Below, in pieces: positions 26,654-35,300 of a stretch of 64,000 nucleotides of DNA. How positions within the stretch are numbered: the first letter of the stretch is position 1; every line of letters starts with the position of its first letter. Origin of the DNA: Bradyrhizobium sp. AUGA SZCCT0176 (GTDB lineage Bacteria > Pseudomonadota > Alphaproteobacteria > Rhizobiales > Xanthobacteraceae); contig NZ_JAFCMB010000029.1 in NCBI RefSeq assembly GCF_018130145.1, positions 1 through 64,000 of the forward strand, given 5' to 3'. The translations under genes and the position numbers were made by a program. Under the pieces are notes generated by a model. That model saw only the letters and a program-made list of their open reading frames with translations. It was not told the origin of the DNA and made no database searches.

Positions 26654-27954
26654 CCGCGACCGGTATCGGCATCGGCGGCATCGTGGCGCTGTTCGTGCTG
26701 GTGGCAATGCATATTCCGCTGGCGTTCGCCATGATCGTCGTCGGCGTCGTGGCGTTCGCGCTGCAGACCAACTGGGCTTCGGCGCTGACGTTTCTCGCCA
26801 CCGAGCCGTCGCAGGTGCTCGGCAGCACGGATCTTGCGGCCGTGCCGCTGTTCCTGATGATGGGCGCGTTCGTCAACGTTTCGGGCTTTGCGCGCGATCT
26901 TTATGCGGCGGCCGCGGCGCTGCTCGGCCACCGGCGCGGCGGGTTGTCCTATGCGACCATCGGCGGCAGTGCTGCGTTCGGGGCGATCTGCGGATCGTCG
27001 CCGGCGACGGTTGCGACCTTTACCCAGGTGGCGCTGCCGGAGATGCTCAAGCGCGGTTACTCGCCCGGATTTTCCGGTGCGACCATCGCCGCCGGCGGCG
27101 CGCTGAAGGCGCTGATCCCACCCTCGCTCAGCATGATCCTCTATTGCGTGGTGGCGCGGACCTATATTTTCGACGTGTTCATCGCCGCCGTCATTCCGGC
27201 GCTGATCACCATAACGGCCAATCTGATCGCCATCGCCGTGATGGTGCGCCTTGATCCTGCGATCGCGCCGGTCTCCGAGCGCGTGTCGCGGCAGGACAAG
27301 CACGCGGCCGTGCGGCGCGCCGCGCCGGCGGCGTTGCTGATCGCGATCATCTTCGCCGGCCTCTACAGCGGCGTCTTTACCGTCAACGAAGCGGCTTCAG
27401 TCGCAGCCGTCGTATCATTTGCATTTGCGCTGATGCGCCGCACGATCACGCCGACGAATCTGGTTTCCAGCCTGCGCGAGACCGCGCTGATCGCCGGCAT
27501 GATCTATTTCGTGCTGATCGGCTCGTCGATCTTCACCTATTTCATCAGCCTCGCAAAAATACCGGAACAGCTCATCGCGTTGCTGGCGCATGTCAATCTG
27601 CCGCCGATCGGCATCATCGTGCTGATGCTCGCCGCCTACCTGGTGCTCGGCGCCGTGTTCGACGAACTGGCCGCCATGGTCGTCACTCTGCCGTTCGCGC
27701 TGCCGATCATCGTGCATTTCGGCTATGATCCGGTATGGTGGGCGATCATCAATGTGATCATCGTCGAGCTCGGCCTCGTGATCCCGCCGATCGGTCTTGT
27801 CATCCTGATCATCAATGCGATGCGGCCGGATATTCCATTGCGGGCGCTTTACCGCAACATCGTCGCCTTTGTGGCGGCCGACATCGTCGTGCTGGCGTTA
27901 TTGACGCTATTTCCGCCCCTGGCGCTGTGGCTGCCGGCCTTGCTGCGCGGCTGA
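26650..27954 (+). CDS. TRAP transporter large permease (DctM type)
   Basis: This 434-residue polytopic permease has about 12 hydrophobic segments and DctM hallmarks: VPLFLMMGAFVNVSGFARDLY, then GGSAAFGAICGSSPATVATF, then GGALKALIPPSLSMILY, and IIVELGLVIPPIGLVILIINA near the end. It is the ion-coupled transport subunit. The ATG overlaps the DctQ stop. The extradiol dioxygenase gene follows after 29 bases. Confidence 0.92.
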   Translation: MTATGIGIGGIVALFVLVAMHIPLAFAMIVVGVVAFALQTNWASALTFLATEPSQVLGSTDLAAVPLFLMMGAFVNVSGFARDLYAAAAALLGHRRGGLSYATIGGSAAFGAICGSSPATVATFTQVALPEMLKRGYSPGFSGATIAAGGALKALIPPSLSMILYCVVARTYIFDVFIAAVIPALITITANLIAIAVMVRLDPAIAPVSERVSRQDKHAAVRRAAPAALLIAIIFAGLYSGVFTVNEAASVAAVVSFAFALMRRTITPTNLVSSLRETALIAGMIYFVLIGSSIFTYFISLAKIPEQLIALLAHVNLPPIGIIVLMLAAYLVLGAVFDELAAMVVTLPFALPIIVHFGYDPVWWAIINVIIVELGLVIPPIGLVILIINAMRPDIPLRALYRNIVAFVAADIVVLALLTLFPPLALWLPALLRG

Positions 27955-27983
27955 GCTGACAAGATGAAACGAAAGGCGAGCGA

Positions 27984-28988
27984 ATGAGCCTCCCAACCAC
28001 GAATTTCGATCCGGGGTTTCACGTCACCCGCGCAAGCCATGTCGTGCTCACGGTCCGCGATCTCGCGGCGAGCCGGCAGTTCTATTCCGAGGTGATCGGC
28101 CTGATCCTGACCGCGGAGGAGGACGACACGCTCTACTTCCGCGGTGTCGAGGAAGCGTGCCATCACAGCCTGGTGCTGCGAAAGGCCAAGGATGTCTCAT
28201 GCATGCGGATCGGGCTGCGGGTGTTCACAGATGCCGATCTCGAAAAGCTCAAGGCCTTCTTCGAGGCCCACGGCTGCCCGGCTGCGTGGGCTGACGTGCC
28301 GCATCAGGGCCGCACGCTGCACGCGACCGATCCGGCCGGGACGCCGCTGGAATTCTGCGCCACGATGCCGGTGATGCCGCGCATGATCACCAAATTCACG
28401 CGTCACGCCGGCGGCTCGGCGCTGCGGCTCGACCACTACCAGATCCTGACGCCGGAGGTTCGCAGGGCCTGCGAGTTCTATATGGCGGCGGGCTTCCGAC
28501 TGAGCGAATATATCGCACCCGCAGGCACGTTCGACCTGCGCGGCGTGTTCCTGCAGCGCAAGGGCAACCCGCATGACATCGTGTTTTTCAACGGCACCGG
28601 CCCGCGCCTGCATCATTTCGCCTTCCTGGCGCCGGAGGTGCATCATCTCTTGCATGCCTGCGACGTCGCCGGTGAACTCGGCTATGGGACCCGCATCGAG
28701 CGCGGCCCGGGGCGGCACGGGCCCGGACATGCGATGTATGTCTACATGCGCGACCCGGACGGCCATCGCGTCGAGCTGTTCAACACCCACTACCAGATCA
28801 TGGATGTCGAGAACGAGCCGGTGGGCTGGGATCCTTCGGATCCAGCGATTGCCCACCCCTGGGGATTGCCGGCGCGCCAGGCCTGGTTCGAGGAAGCAAC
28901 GCCGTTCGCGGGCGTTACCATGAGCGAGCCGCAGATCAAGCCGACCCCGATGACGCTCGAGAAATATCTCGCAAAGCGGAATACCTAG
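27984..28988 (+). CDS. extradiol ring-cleavage dioxygenase (type I, homoprotocatechuate 2,3-dioxygenase-like)
   Basis: This 334-residue two-module VOC protein is of the type I extradiol dioxygenase class. Candidate Fe/Mn ligands are H151 (RLDHYQI), H210 or H211 (RLHHFAFLAPE) and E264 (GHRVELFNTHY). Their spacing is close to that of homoprotocatechuate 2,3-dioxygenase. It should open a catechol ring next to the hydroxyls (meta cleavage). It is co-directional with the TRAP genes and followed by the GntR and hydroxylase genes, so it probably acts after the hydroxylase. No ring-fission hydrolase or dehydrogenase follows immediately. Confidence 0.85.
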   Translation: MSLPTTNFDPGFHVTRASHVVLTVRDLAASRQFYSEVIGLILTAEEDDTLYFRGVEEACHHSLVLRKAKDVSCMRIGLRVFTDADLEKLKAFFEAHGCPAAWADVPHQGRTLHATDPAGTPLEFCATMPVMPRMITKFTRHAGGSALRLDHYQILTPEVRRACEFYMAAGFRLSEYIAPAGTFDLRGVFLQRKGNPHDIVFFNGTGPRLHHFAFLAPEVHHLLHACDVAGELGYGTRIERGPGRHGPGHAMYVYMRDPDGHRVELFNTHYQIMDVENEPVGWDPSDPAIAHPWGLPARQAWFEEATPFAGVTMSEPQIKPTPMTLEKYLAKRNT

Positions 28989-28997
28989 AGGCCTCCC

Positions 28998-29696
28998 ATG
29001 CCCGAGATCGCGCTCGACAGCCCCGAAACCGCCAAGGAGACGCTGGCCTCGCACGTCTATGACCGGTTGCGCCAGGATATCATCTCGGTTGCGATCGAAC
29101 CGGGCGAGAAGCTGCATATCCGCTCGCTGTGCGAACGTTTCGAGGTGGGCTTAAGCCCGATGCGCGAGGCGCTGAGCCGCCTGTCGAGCGAGGGGCTGGT
29201 CGCGCAGAGTGATCACCGCGGTTTTGCGGTCGCGCCGATGGGCGAGGAAGACCTCGTCGACATCACGCGCGCGCGCTGCTGGCTCAACGAGCTTGCGATC
29301 CGCAAATCCATCGCCCATGGCGATGCCGCCTGGGAGGAGCAGGTGGTGCTCTCGTTCCATCGGCTGTCGCGGACGCCACGCTTCGAACCTGGCCAGGAGC
29401 GCGAGCGCAGTCCGAAATGGGAAATCGCCCATCGTAATTTCCATTCCAGCCTGATCTCGGCCTCGGGTTCGCGGCGGCTCGAGCAGTACTGCGAGCATTT
29501 GTTCGATTCCTCCGAGCGTTACCGCCATGTCGGCCGCAAGGCGGGCATCAAGGGCGTGAACCGCGAGAAGGAACATCGTGCCCTGATGGAGGCGGTGGTG
29601 GCGCGCGACGCCGATGCGGCCGCGCGGCTGATCACCGACCATTTCGAGCGCACCGCCGAACTGGTTCGGCAGGTGCTGAGGGACCGCGTGCCTTGA
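28998..29696 (+). CDS. GntR/FCD-family transcriptional regulator
   Basis: This 232-residue regulator has an N-terminal GntR winged helix (YDRLRQDIISVAIEPGEKLHIRSLCERFEVGLSPMREALSRL) and an all-helical FCD effector domain, with candidate metal/ligand residues in the segment from FHSSLISASGS to EH. GAGG precedes the ATG. It lies inside the catabolic operon, and its stop overlaps the TTG start of the hydroxylase. Candidate operators are the AATCGATT palindromes before the TRAP genes. The effector is probably an aromatic acid or its cleavage product; this is inference. Confidence 0.88.
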   Translation: MPEIALDSPETAKETLASHVYDRLRQDIISVAIEPGEKLHIRSLCERFEVGLSPMREALSRLSSEGLVAQSDHRGFAVAPMGEEDLVDITRARCWLNELAIRKSIAHGDAAWEEQVVLSFHRLSRTPRFEPGQERERSPKWEIAHRNFHSSLISASGSRRLEQYCEHLFDSSERYRHVGRKAGIKGVNREKEHRALMEAVVARDADAAARLITDHFERTAELVRQVLRDRVP

Positions 29697-31273
29697 GCAA
29701 GACCCCGGAGTATGACGTCGCCATCGTCGGTTATGGACCCGTTGGCGCCATCTTTGCCAATTTGCTGGCGAATTATGGCCTGAGAATCGCGGTGATCGAG
29801 CGGGCGGCGGCCGTTTATGACAAGCCGCGCGCGATCACGCTGGATCACGAGGCGCTGCGGGTGTTTCAGGCCGTTGGCCTCGCCGAGGTCATGGAGAATG
29901 CGATCGCGCCGCATAACGGTTCACACTACCTCGGCGTCGACGGCGAAGTAATCAAGATGTTCGATCCGATGCCGCCGCCTTATCCGCTCGGCTGGATCCC
30001 GAATGTGACCTTCGTCCAGCCCGATGCCGAGCAGGCGTTGCGCGACAAGCTCGCCGGATACCAGGGCGCCGATGTTTTTCTCTCGGCCACCGCCGTAGCT
30101 TTGGCGCAGGAGGAAGCATCGGTATCGCTGCAGGCGAGGGCAGAATCCGGCGACGCGTTCGATATCCGCGCGCGCTATCTGGTCGGATGCGACGGCGCCA
30201 ACAGTTTTGTTCGCAAGCACCTCGGTATCGCGCTTGAAGACCTCGCCTTCGACGAATGGTGGATGGTGGTGGATACGTTGACCAGCGAGCCCGCCAAGCG
30301 GCCCGCAAGGGCCTTCCAGTATTGCTGGCCGTCACGTCCCGGAACCTTCGTGCCGGGTCCCCGCAATCTGCGGCGATGGGAGATCAAACTGTTGCCGGGC
30401 GAAGATCCGGAAGCCGCCGGCGCGCCCGACAATGTGTTGAAGTTGCTCAAGGGCTTTACGGATACCTCCGATCTGACGATCTGGCGTTCGGCGGTCTATC
30501 GCTTCCACGCGCTGCTCGGGCAAGGATGGCGCGACCGTCGCGTGCTCCTGATGGGCGATACCGTGCACCAGACGCCGCCGTTTCTCGGACAAGGCCTCTG
30601 CGCGGGCATCCGCGATGCGGCCAATCTCGCCTGGAAGCTGGCGCTGGTGATGCGCGGCCATGCGGGTGATGCGCTGCTCGACAGCTACGAGGTCGAACGC
30701 AAGCCGCATGTCCGCTCGGTGGTCGCCAGCGCCAAGGAGTTCGGCAAGATTATCGGCGAACTGGATCCCGCAGCTGCGGTGGCCCGCGACGCACAGTTGC
30801 GCGCCGAATTGAAGTCCGGAAAGGCCCAGACTGTCCGGCAGAAGTTTATTCCCGATCTTGTGGGCGGCCTGATCGCATCCGGAGCCAAGCTTGCCGGTGG
30901 CTTGTTTGTGCAGCCGCATGTGCGAGCCGTCGACGGCCGCCTGAGGCGCCTCGACGATCTGCTCAAGCCGGAATTCGCGATTTTCGCAGCGACACCGGCG
31001 GCGATGTCCGGGATATCGGAAGCTGCGCTTTCGAGCTGGCGGCAGCTCGGGGGAGAACGGGTGGTCATTGCCGGATCAGGAGAAAGTTCGAACCGGGACG
31101 GCATCATGACCGTCGTGGAAAATGAACGGCTGTTTGCGGACTGGATGCAGGCCAATGCCGTCGAAGCCGTCATCGTGCGGCCCGATCGCTATGTGTTTGC
31201 AGGCGCGGAAAATCCGCAACGATTGAGCATGCTGATAGAGCAATTGATCCAGAACCTGCACGCAGGGCCATAG
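29693..31273 (+). CDS. FAD-dependent aromatic hydroxylase (MhpA-like)
   Basis: This 526-residue class A flavoprotein monooxygenase of the PHBH/MhpA type has the GYGPVG dinucleotide motif (about residues 13-18), the DG-motif region VGCDGANSFVRKHLG, and the GDTVHQTPPFLGQGLCAGIRD motif that binds FAD ribityl. MhpA converts 3-(3-hydroxyphenyl)propionate to a catechol, which fits the linked extradiol dioxygenase. It starts with TTG overlapping the GntR stop (TTGA), so expression depends on translational coupling. The C-terminal thioredoxin-like domain is present but divergent. Confidence 0.88.
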   Translation: MSKTPEYDVAIVGYGPVGAIFANLLANYGLRIAVIERAAAVYDKPRAITLDHEALRVFQAVGLAEVMENAIAPHNGSHYLGVDGEVIKMFDPMPPPYPLGWIPNVTFVQPDAEQALRDKLAGYQGADVFLSATAVALAQEEASVSLQARAESGDAFDIRARYLVGCDGANSFVRKHLGIALEDLAFDEWWMVVDTLTSEPAKRPARAFQYCWPSRPGTFVPGPRNLRRWEIKLLPGEDPEAAGAPDNVLKLLKGFTDTSDLTIWRSAVYRFHALLGQGWRDRRVLLMGDTVHQTPPFLGQGLCAGIRDAANLAWKLALVMRGHAGDALLDSYEVERKPHVRSVVASAKEFGKIIGELDPAAAVARDAQLRAELKSGKAQTVRQKFIPDLVGGLIASGAKLAGGLFVQPHVRAVDGRLRRLDDLLKPEFAIFAATPAAMSGISEAALSSWRQLGGERVVIAGSGESSNRDGIMTVVENERLFADWMQANAVEAVIVRPDRYVFAGAENPQRLSMLIEQLIQNLHAGP

Positions 31274-31330
31274 GCTTTTCAAGGCGCGGCTTTGTCTGTA
31301 CCACCGGTGATGTGATGCCCGGGGGAAACA

Positions 31331-32944
31331 GTGAACAATAATAATGACGCTGCCGAATTCGATTACGTCATCGTCGGTGCCGGCTCGGCCGGCTGCGTGC
31401 TCGCCAATCGGCTGAGCGCGGACGGCAAGCATTCGGTGCTGCTGCTGGAGGCCGGACCAAGGGACAGCAATCTCTGGATCCACGTGCCGCTCGGCTACGG
31501 CAAGCTGTTCAAGGAAAAATCCGTCAACTGGATGTACCAGACCGAGCCCGAGCCGGGCTTGAACGGCCGGCAGGTGTTTCAGCCGCGTGGCAAAGTGCTG
31601 GGCGGCTCGAGTTCGATCAATGGTCTGCTCTATGTGCGTGGCCAGCACGAGGATTATGATCGCTGGCGCCAGCGCGGCAATGCCGGCTGGGGCTATGACG
31701 ACGTGCTGCCCTATTTCAAGAAGGCCGAGAACCAGCAGCGCGGCGGCGACAAGTATCACGGCACAGGTGGCCCGCTGCCGGTGTCGGATTGGCGCCATGC
31801 CGATCCGCTGTCGGAAGCCTTTGTGGTCGCGGCCGCCGAGGTCGGTATTCCCACCAATCCCGATTTCAACGGCGCGACCCAGGAAGGCGCCGGATTTTTC
31901 CAGACCACGACGCAGCGCGGCCGCCGCGCCAGTTCGGCGTTCTCCTATCTTCGTCCGGCCAAGAACCGCAGCAATCTGCATATCGAAACCTCGGCGCTGG
32001 CGCAGCGCATTGTGTTCGAAGGCCGCCGCGCCAGGGCGGTCGAGTACAAGCAGGAAGGCCGTGTGCGCGTTGCACGGGCGCGCAAGGAAATCCTGGTCTC
32101 CAGCGGCGCATATAATTCTCCGCAATTGCTGCAGCTCTCCGGCGTCGGGCCGGCGGATCTCCTGAAGAGCCACGGCATCGAGGTGGTGCTCGACGCGCAA
32201 GGCGTCGGCAACGATCTGCAGGATCATTTGCAGGTCCGGCTGGTGACGCGTTGCGCCCAATCCATCACGCTGAACGACATCGTCAACAATCCGGTACGGC
32301 GGGTGATGGCCGGCCTGCAATATGCGGCGTTCCGCAAGGGCGCGTTGACGATCGCGGCCGGCACCTCGGGCGCGTTCTTCAAGACCAGTCCGCGGCTGGC
32401 CTCGCCCGACATCCAGATTCATTTCCTGCCGTTCTCGACCGACAAGATGGGCGAGAAGCTGCATGCGCAATCGGGCTTCACGGCCTCGGTCTGCCAGCTG
32501 CGCCCCGAAAGCCGCGGCTCGCTGCGCATCAAGAGCGCGGACCCGAGCGTGGCGCCGGAAATCCGTATCAATTATCTCGCGACCGAAACCGACCGCCGCG
32601 CCTTCATCGATGGCATAAGGATATTGCGCAAGATTCTCGCGGCACCCGCGCTAAAGCCGTTTGCGGTCGGCGAGGTCGATCCCGGGCCGAAGGTCGCGAG
32701 CGACGACGAGTTGCTGGATTTCTGCCGCCGCACCGGCAGCACGGTCTATCATCCGACCTCGACCTGCCGGATGGGCAACGATCCCTTGGCGGTGGTCGAT
32801 CAGCGCTTGCGCGTGCGCGGCATCGAGGGCCTGCGCGTGGTCGATGCCTCAATCATGCCGGACCTGATGTCCGGCAATACCAACGCGCCCACCATCATGA
32901 TCGCCGAAAAAGCTTCCGACATGATTCTGGAGGATGCGCGGTAA
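31331..32944 (+). CDS. GMC-family FAD oxidoreductase
   Basis: This 537-residue glucose-methanol-choline oxidoreductase has GAGSAGCVLANRLS (FAD motif, about residues 16-29), RGKVLGGSSSINGLLYVRG (GMC signature 1), and SSGAYNSPQLLQLSGVG (signature 2). The C-terminal catalytic YHPTSTCRMG and SGNTNAPTIMIAEKASD follow. It resembles choline/alcohol dehydrogenases, oxidising an alcohol to the aldehyde with FAD. The GTG start at 31331 has a GGGGGAAA sequence upstream. It lies 57 bases after the hydroxylase gene and may belong to the same pathway or stand alone. Confidence 0.9.
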   Translation: MNNNNDAAEFDYVIVGAGSAGCVLANRLSADGKHSVLLLEAGPRDSNLWIHVPLGYGKLFKEKSVNWMYQTEPEPGLNGRQVFQPRGKVLGGSSSINGLLYVRGQHEDYDRWRQRGNAGWGYDDVLPYFKKAENQQRGGDKYHGTGGPLPVSDWRHADPLSEAFVVAAAEVGIPTNPDFNGATQEGAGFFQTTTQRGRRASSAFSYLRPAKNRSNLHIETSALAQRIVFEGRRARAVEYKQEGRVRVARARKEILVSSGAYNSPQLLQLSGVGPADLLKSHGIEVVLDAQGVGNDLQDHLQVRLVTRCAQSITLNDIVNNPVRRVMAGLQYAAFRKGALTIAAGTSGAFFKTSPRLASPDIQIHFLPFSTDKMGEKLHAQSGFTASVCQLRPESRGSLRIKSADPSVAPEIRINYLATETDRRAFIDGIRILRKILAAPALKPFAVGEVDPGPKVASDDELLDFCRRTGSTVYHPTSTCRMGNDPLAVVDQRLRVRGIEGLRVVDASIMPDLMSGNTNAPTIMIAEKASDMILEDAR

Positions 32945-33119
32945 ACGCGCGTTCTGACCGAGACTGCTTCGGCAACACCGGTGTCATCATCCGCCACCGG
33001 GTCGGCCGATGACTGGCTCCGGCGGATGATCCAATATTCCAGAGACGGTTGGGATTGATCCGAGAGGTCGCGGCGTACTGGATACCCGCCTTCGCGGGTA
33101 TGACAGTCTCGCGCTTGGC

Positions 33120-34163
33120 TCAGCCCTTGTACGCCCGCACCCGCTTCAGCATCTGCTCGACATGGGCGATCGGCGTCTCCGGCTGGATGCCGTGGCCGAG
33201 ATTGAAGATCAGCCGGCCGCTTGCGTAATTCGCGAGCACGTCGTCGACAGCGCGATCGAGCGCCGCACCGCCGGCGATCAGCGCCAGCGGATCGAGATTG
33301 CCCTGCACGGCGACGCGGTTCTGCACGCGCTCGCGGATCAATGACGGCTCCGCCGCCCAATCGATGCTGACGGCATTGACGGCGGTGGCTTCGACGTAAG
33401 CGGGCAGCATGGCACCTGCGCCGCGGGGAAAGCCGATGATCTTGGCATCGGGCGCTTGCGCCCGCACACCCGCGACGATGCGTTTGGCGGGCTCGATCGA
33501 CCAGCGCTGGAATTCGCGCGGCGGCAGCACGCCGGCCCAGGTGTCGAAGATCTGCAGCACGTCGGCGCCGGCCTTGAGCTGGCCGAGCAGATACTGGATC
33601 GAATTCTCGACCAGCACGTCGATGATTTTCGAGAACGCCTCGGGATGGCGATAGGCCATCATCCGGGCCGGCGCCTGATCCGGCGTGCCCTGGCCTGCGA
33701 CCATGTAGGTCGCTACCGTCCACGGCGCGCCGCAGAAGCCGATCAGCGCGATGTTGGGATCGAGCTCGCGGCGAACGCGGCGCAGTGCTTCATACACCGG
33801 TTCAAGTTTGCTGAAGTCGGCCTGCGTGGCGAGGCTCGTCACCTGCTCCGGCGTATCCAGGGGGTCGAGCCGCGGGCCTTCGCCGGCCTCGAAGCGCACG
33901 GAACGGCCGAGCGCGTAGGGGATGACGAGAATGTCGGAAAAGATGATCGCGGCGTCGAAGTTGAAACGTCGGATCGGCTGCAGCGTCACTTCGGCGGCGT
34001 ATTCCGGCGTGAAGCACAGATCGAGAAAGCCGCCGGCCTTGGCGCGCAGTTCGCGATACTCGGGCAAATAACGCCCGGCCTGCCGCATCATCCAGACCGG
34101 CGGCACGTTCTGCCGATGGCCGGACAACACGTCGAGAAACGGCTTCTGGGATATCTGGGTCAA
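33120..34163 (-). CDS. hemE: uroporphyrinogen decarboxylase
   Basis: This 347-residue enzyme converts uroporphyrinogen III to coproporphyrinogen III in haem synthesis (cytoplasm). Conserved PVWMMRQAGRYLPEYRELR near the start holds the Arg residues that bind the acetate groups. FSDILVIPYALG carries the catalytic Asp. GFCGAPWTVATYMVAG and FNLGHGIQPETP complete the family signature. There is no ATG in front of the conserved region; the TTG at 34163 preceded by AGGA gives the normal length, and a longer frame upstream looks non-coding. Confidence 0.93.
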   Translation of the reverse strand: MTQISQKPFLDVLSGHRQNVPPVWMMRQAGRYLPEYRELRAKAGGFLDLCFTPEYAAEVTLQPIRRFNFDAAIIFSDILVIPYALGRSVRFEAGEGPRLDPLDTPEQVTSLATQADFSKLEPVYEALRRVRRELDPNIALIGFCGAPWTVATYMVAGQGTPDQAPARMMAYRHPEAFSKIIDVLVENSIQYLLGQLKAGADVLQIFDTWAGVLPPREFQRWSIEPAKRIVAGVRAQAPDAKIIGFPRGAGAMLPAYVEATAVNAVSIDWAAEPSLIRERVQNRVAVQGNLDPLALIAGGAALDRAVDDVLANYASGRLIFNLGHGIQPETPIAHVEQMLKRVRAYKG

Positions 34164-34240
34164 CGAAAGGTTCCTGCGTGAAGGGCTGATATTTGATGCC
34201 TCTGATAACAGCAGGTTCCAGCTTGGCCAAGGCGAGATAT

Positions 34241-34265
34241 GGAACAGGCGCAGATCGGGGGCGTT
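34241..34265 (+). promoter_or_regulatory. sigma-EcfG-type promoter (GGAAC-N16-CGTT)
   Basis: GGAAC at 34241-34245 and CGTT at 34262-34265 are separated by 16 bases, an exact match to the alphaproteobacterial general-stress sigma factor consensus. The small gene at 34288 starts 22 bases downstream. Confidence 0.65.
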
Positions 34266-34287
34266 ATCTCGGCAATGGAGGAACCAC

Positions 34288-34509
34288 ATGGCTGAGAAAT
34301 TCAATCCCGCGGCGCATGACAAGCACGCCGATGACCCCCGTGATGCGCTGTTGGCCGATCGGGAAATGCACGAAAAACTCGATGCCGGGCTGGAGGGCAG
34401 TTTTCCGGCCTCCGATCCCGCCAGCGCCGCGCAACCGGCGCCGTCGAAACATGACGGCGATCGCGCCAACGGAACGCTGTGGGACAAGGTGCTCGCGGTG
34501 TTCCGCTAG
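34288..34509 (+). CDS. small hypothetical protein, probable general-stress gene
   Basis: This 73-residue hydrophilic protein (MAEKFNPAAHDKHADDPRDALLADREMHEKL) has no membrane segment. The middle is Ala/Ser/Pro-rich (FPASDPASAAQPAPS), as in small stress proteins of unknown function in rhizobia. GGAGG precedes the ATG. A perfect EcfG-type promoter lies directly upstream, so induction by general stress is likely. A 44-residue membrane peptide is encoded next on the same strand. Confidence 0.7.
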   Translation: MAEKFNPAAHDKHADDPRDALLADREMHEKLDAGLEGSFPASDPASAAQPAPSKHDGDRANGTLWDKVLAVFR

Positions 34510-34530
34510 CACTTATTGGCAGGTGATGTG

Positions 34531-34665
34531 ATGAAGACTGAGTTCAACCATGCCGCCAACAACTCGCCGCGTAGCGGCAGTTCTAAGAAAGTCACGCCTG
34601 TGGTCTGGGCCGCGATCGTGGCCATGATGATCGCGCTCGCGATCTGGTTCGGCCTGCACGCGTAG
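34531..34665 (+). CDS. 44-residue single-pass membrane peptide
   Basis: This short frame reads MKTEFNHAANNSPRSGS, then KK, then a single hydrophobic segment (VTPVVWAAIVAMMIALAIW) ending in GLHA. AGGTG lies upstream of the ATG. It follows the EcfG-driven small gene by 21 bases and is probably in the same transcript. No family is recognised. The basic residues before the hydrophobic segment predict an N-in orientation. Confidence 0.5.
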   Translation: MKTEFNHAANNSPRSGSSKKVTPVVWAAIVAMMIALAIWFGLHA

Positions 34666-34763
34666 TGCAATTGCAGCGCGCGTGATGGCGCCGGAACAAT
34701 TCATATCACCGCGAATTGCTCCCAGATAACTCACAGAGATAAATTCACAGAGAGGAACATGCG

Positions 34764-35030
34764 ATGATCAAGCATCTTGTCATGGCTGCCGTCGCGGTAG
34801 CCGGAATTTCCTTCGTTCAGCCGGTGAGTGCGCAGGATGTCGGCGTCGGCGTCGGCGTTGGACCGGGAGGCGCTGGCGTCACCGTCGGCCGCGTCGACCG
34901 TGACCGCTATCGCGACCGTGAGGTGATCCGTGAACGTGAGTACCGTGATCGCGACGAGACCGTCGTGATCAAGCGTAAGCGCGATTACGATCCTGACCGC
35001 AAGGTCATCATCGAGCGCGAGCGCTATTAG
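34764..35030 (+). CDS. small secreted Arg/Asp-rich protein
   Basis: This 88-residue protein has a signal peptide (MIKHLVMAAVAVAGISFVQPVSAQ). A Gly/Val-rich stretch (DVGVGVGVGPGGAG) follows, then a highly charged tail of Arg-Asp/Glu repeats (DRDRYRDREVIREREYRD). Such periplasmic proteins are common in Bradyrhizobium and of unknown role. GAGAGGAAC precedes the ATG. A strong hairpin terminator follows at 35049-35078. Confidence 0.7.
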   Translation: MIKHLVMAAVAVAGISFVQPVSAQDVGVGVGVGPGGAGVTVGRVDRDRYRDREVIREREYRDRDETVVIKRKRDYDPDRKVIIERERY

Positions 35031-35048
35031 TCCGCGTTGAGTTTGAAG

Positions 35049-35078
35049 CGGCCTCCTGCGCGGAGGCCGTTTCTCTTT
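35049..35078 (+). terminator. intrinsic terminator
   Basis: CGGCCTCC (35049-35056) pairs with GGAGGCCG (35062-35069) around a five-base loop, followed by TTTCTCTTT. It ends the transcript of the Arg/Asp-rich secreted protein and lies just before the convergent slyX stop. Confidence 0.75.
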
Positions 35079-35084
35079 GTGCCT

Positions 35085-35300
35085 TCAGTAATGCGGCGGC
35101 CGTTCGTTGACCGGACCGGTGACGCTGCTTTCGGCGTCCTGCAGCCGCTCCTTGAGCTCTGCGAGCTGGCGCGTGAGCGCGTCGATCTGCTTCCACTGTT
35201 CGGTGATGGTCTGGTTCAGCGTCTCGATGGTTACGTCCTGAAACGTCAGCCGCATTTCCAGCGCGTCGATGCGCTCGCCGAGCGCGTTGGTGTCACTCAT
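35085..35300 (-). CDS. slyX: SlyX-family protein
   Basis: This 71-residue SlyX protein is mostly a coiled coil (LGERIDALEMRLTFQDVTIETL and WKQIDALTRQLAELKERL), followed by the family C-terminal PPHY. Its function is poorly understood. The ATG at 35300 lies within the end of trhO (8-base overlap), so the two are co-translated. Confidence 0.88.
   Translation of the reverse strand: MSDTNALGERIDALEMRLTFQDVTIETLNQTITEQWKQIDALTRQLAELKERLQDAESSVTGPVNERPPHY

Noticed and set aside
34690..34730. GGAAC followed by AATT upstream of the Arg/Asp-rich secreted protein
   Set aside because: The -10 element does not match CGTT at 16 or 17 bases, so it was not called an EcfG promoter.
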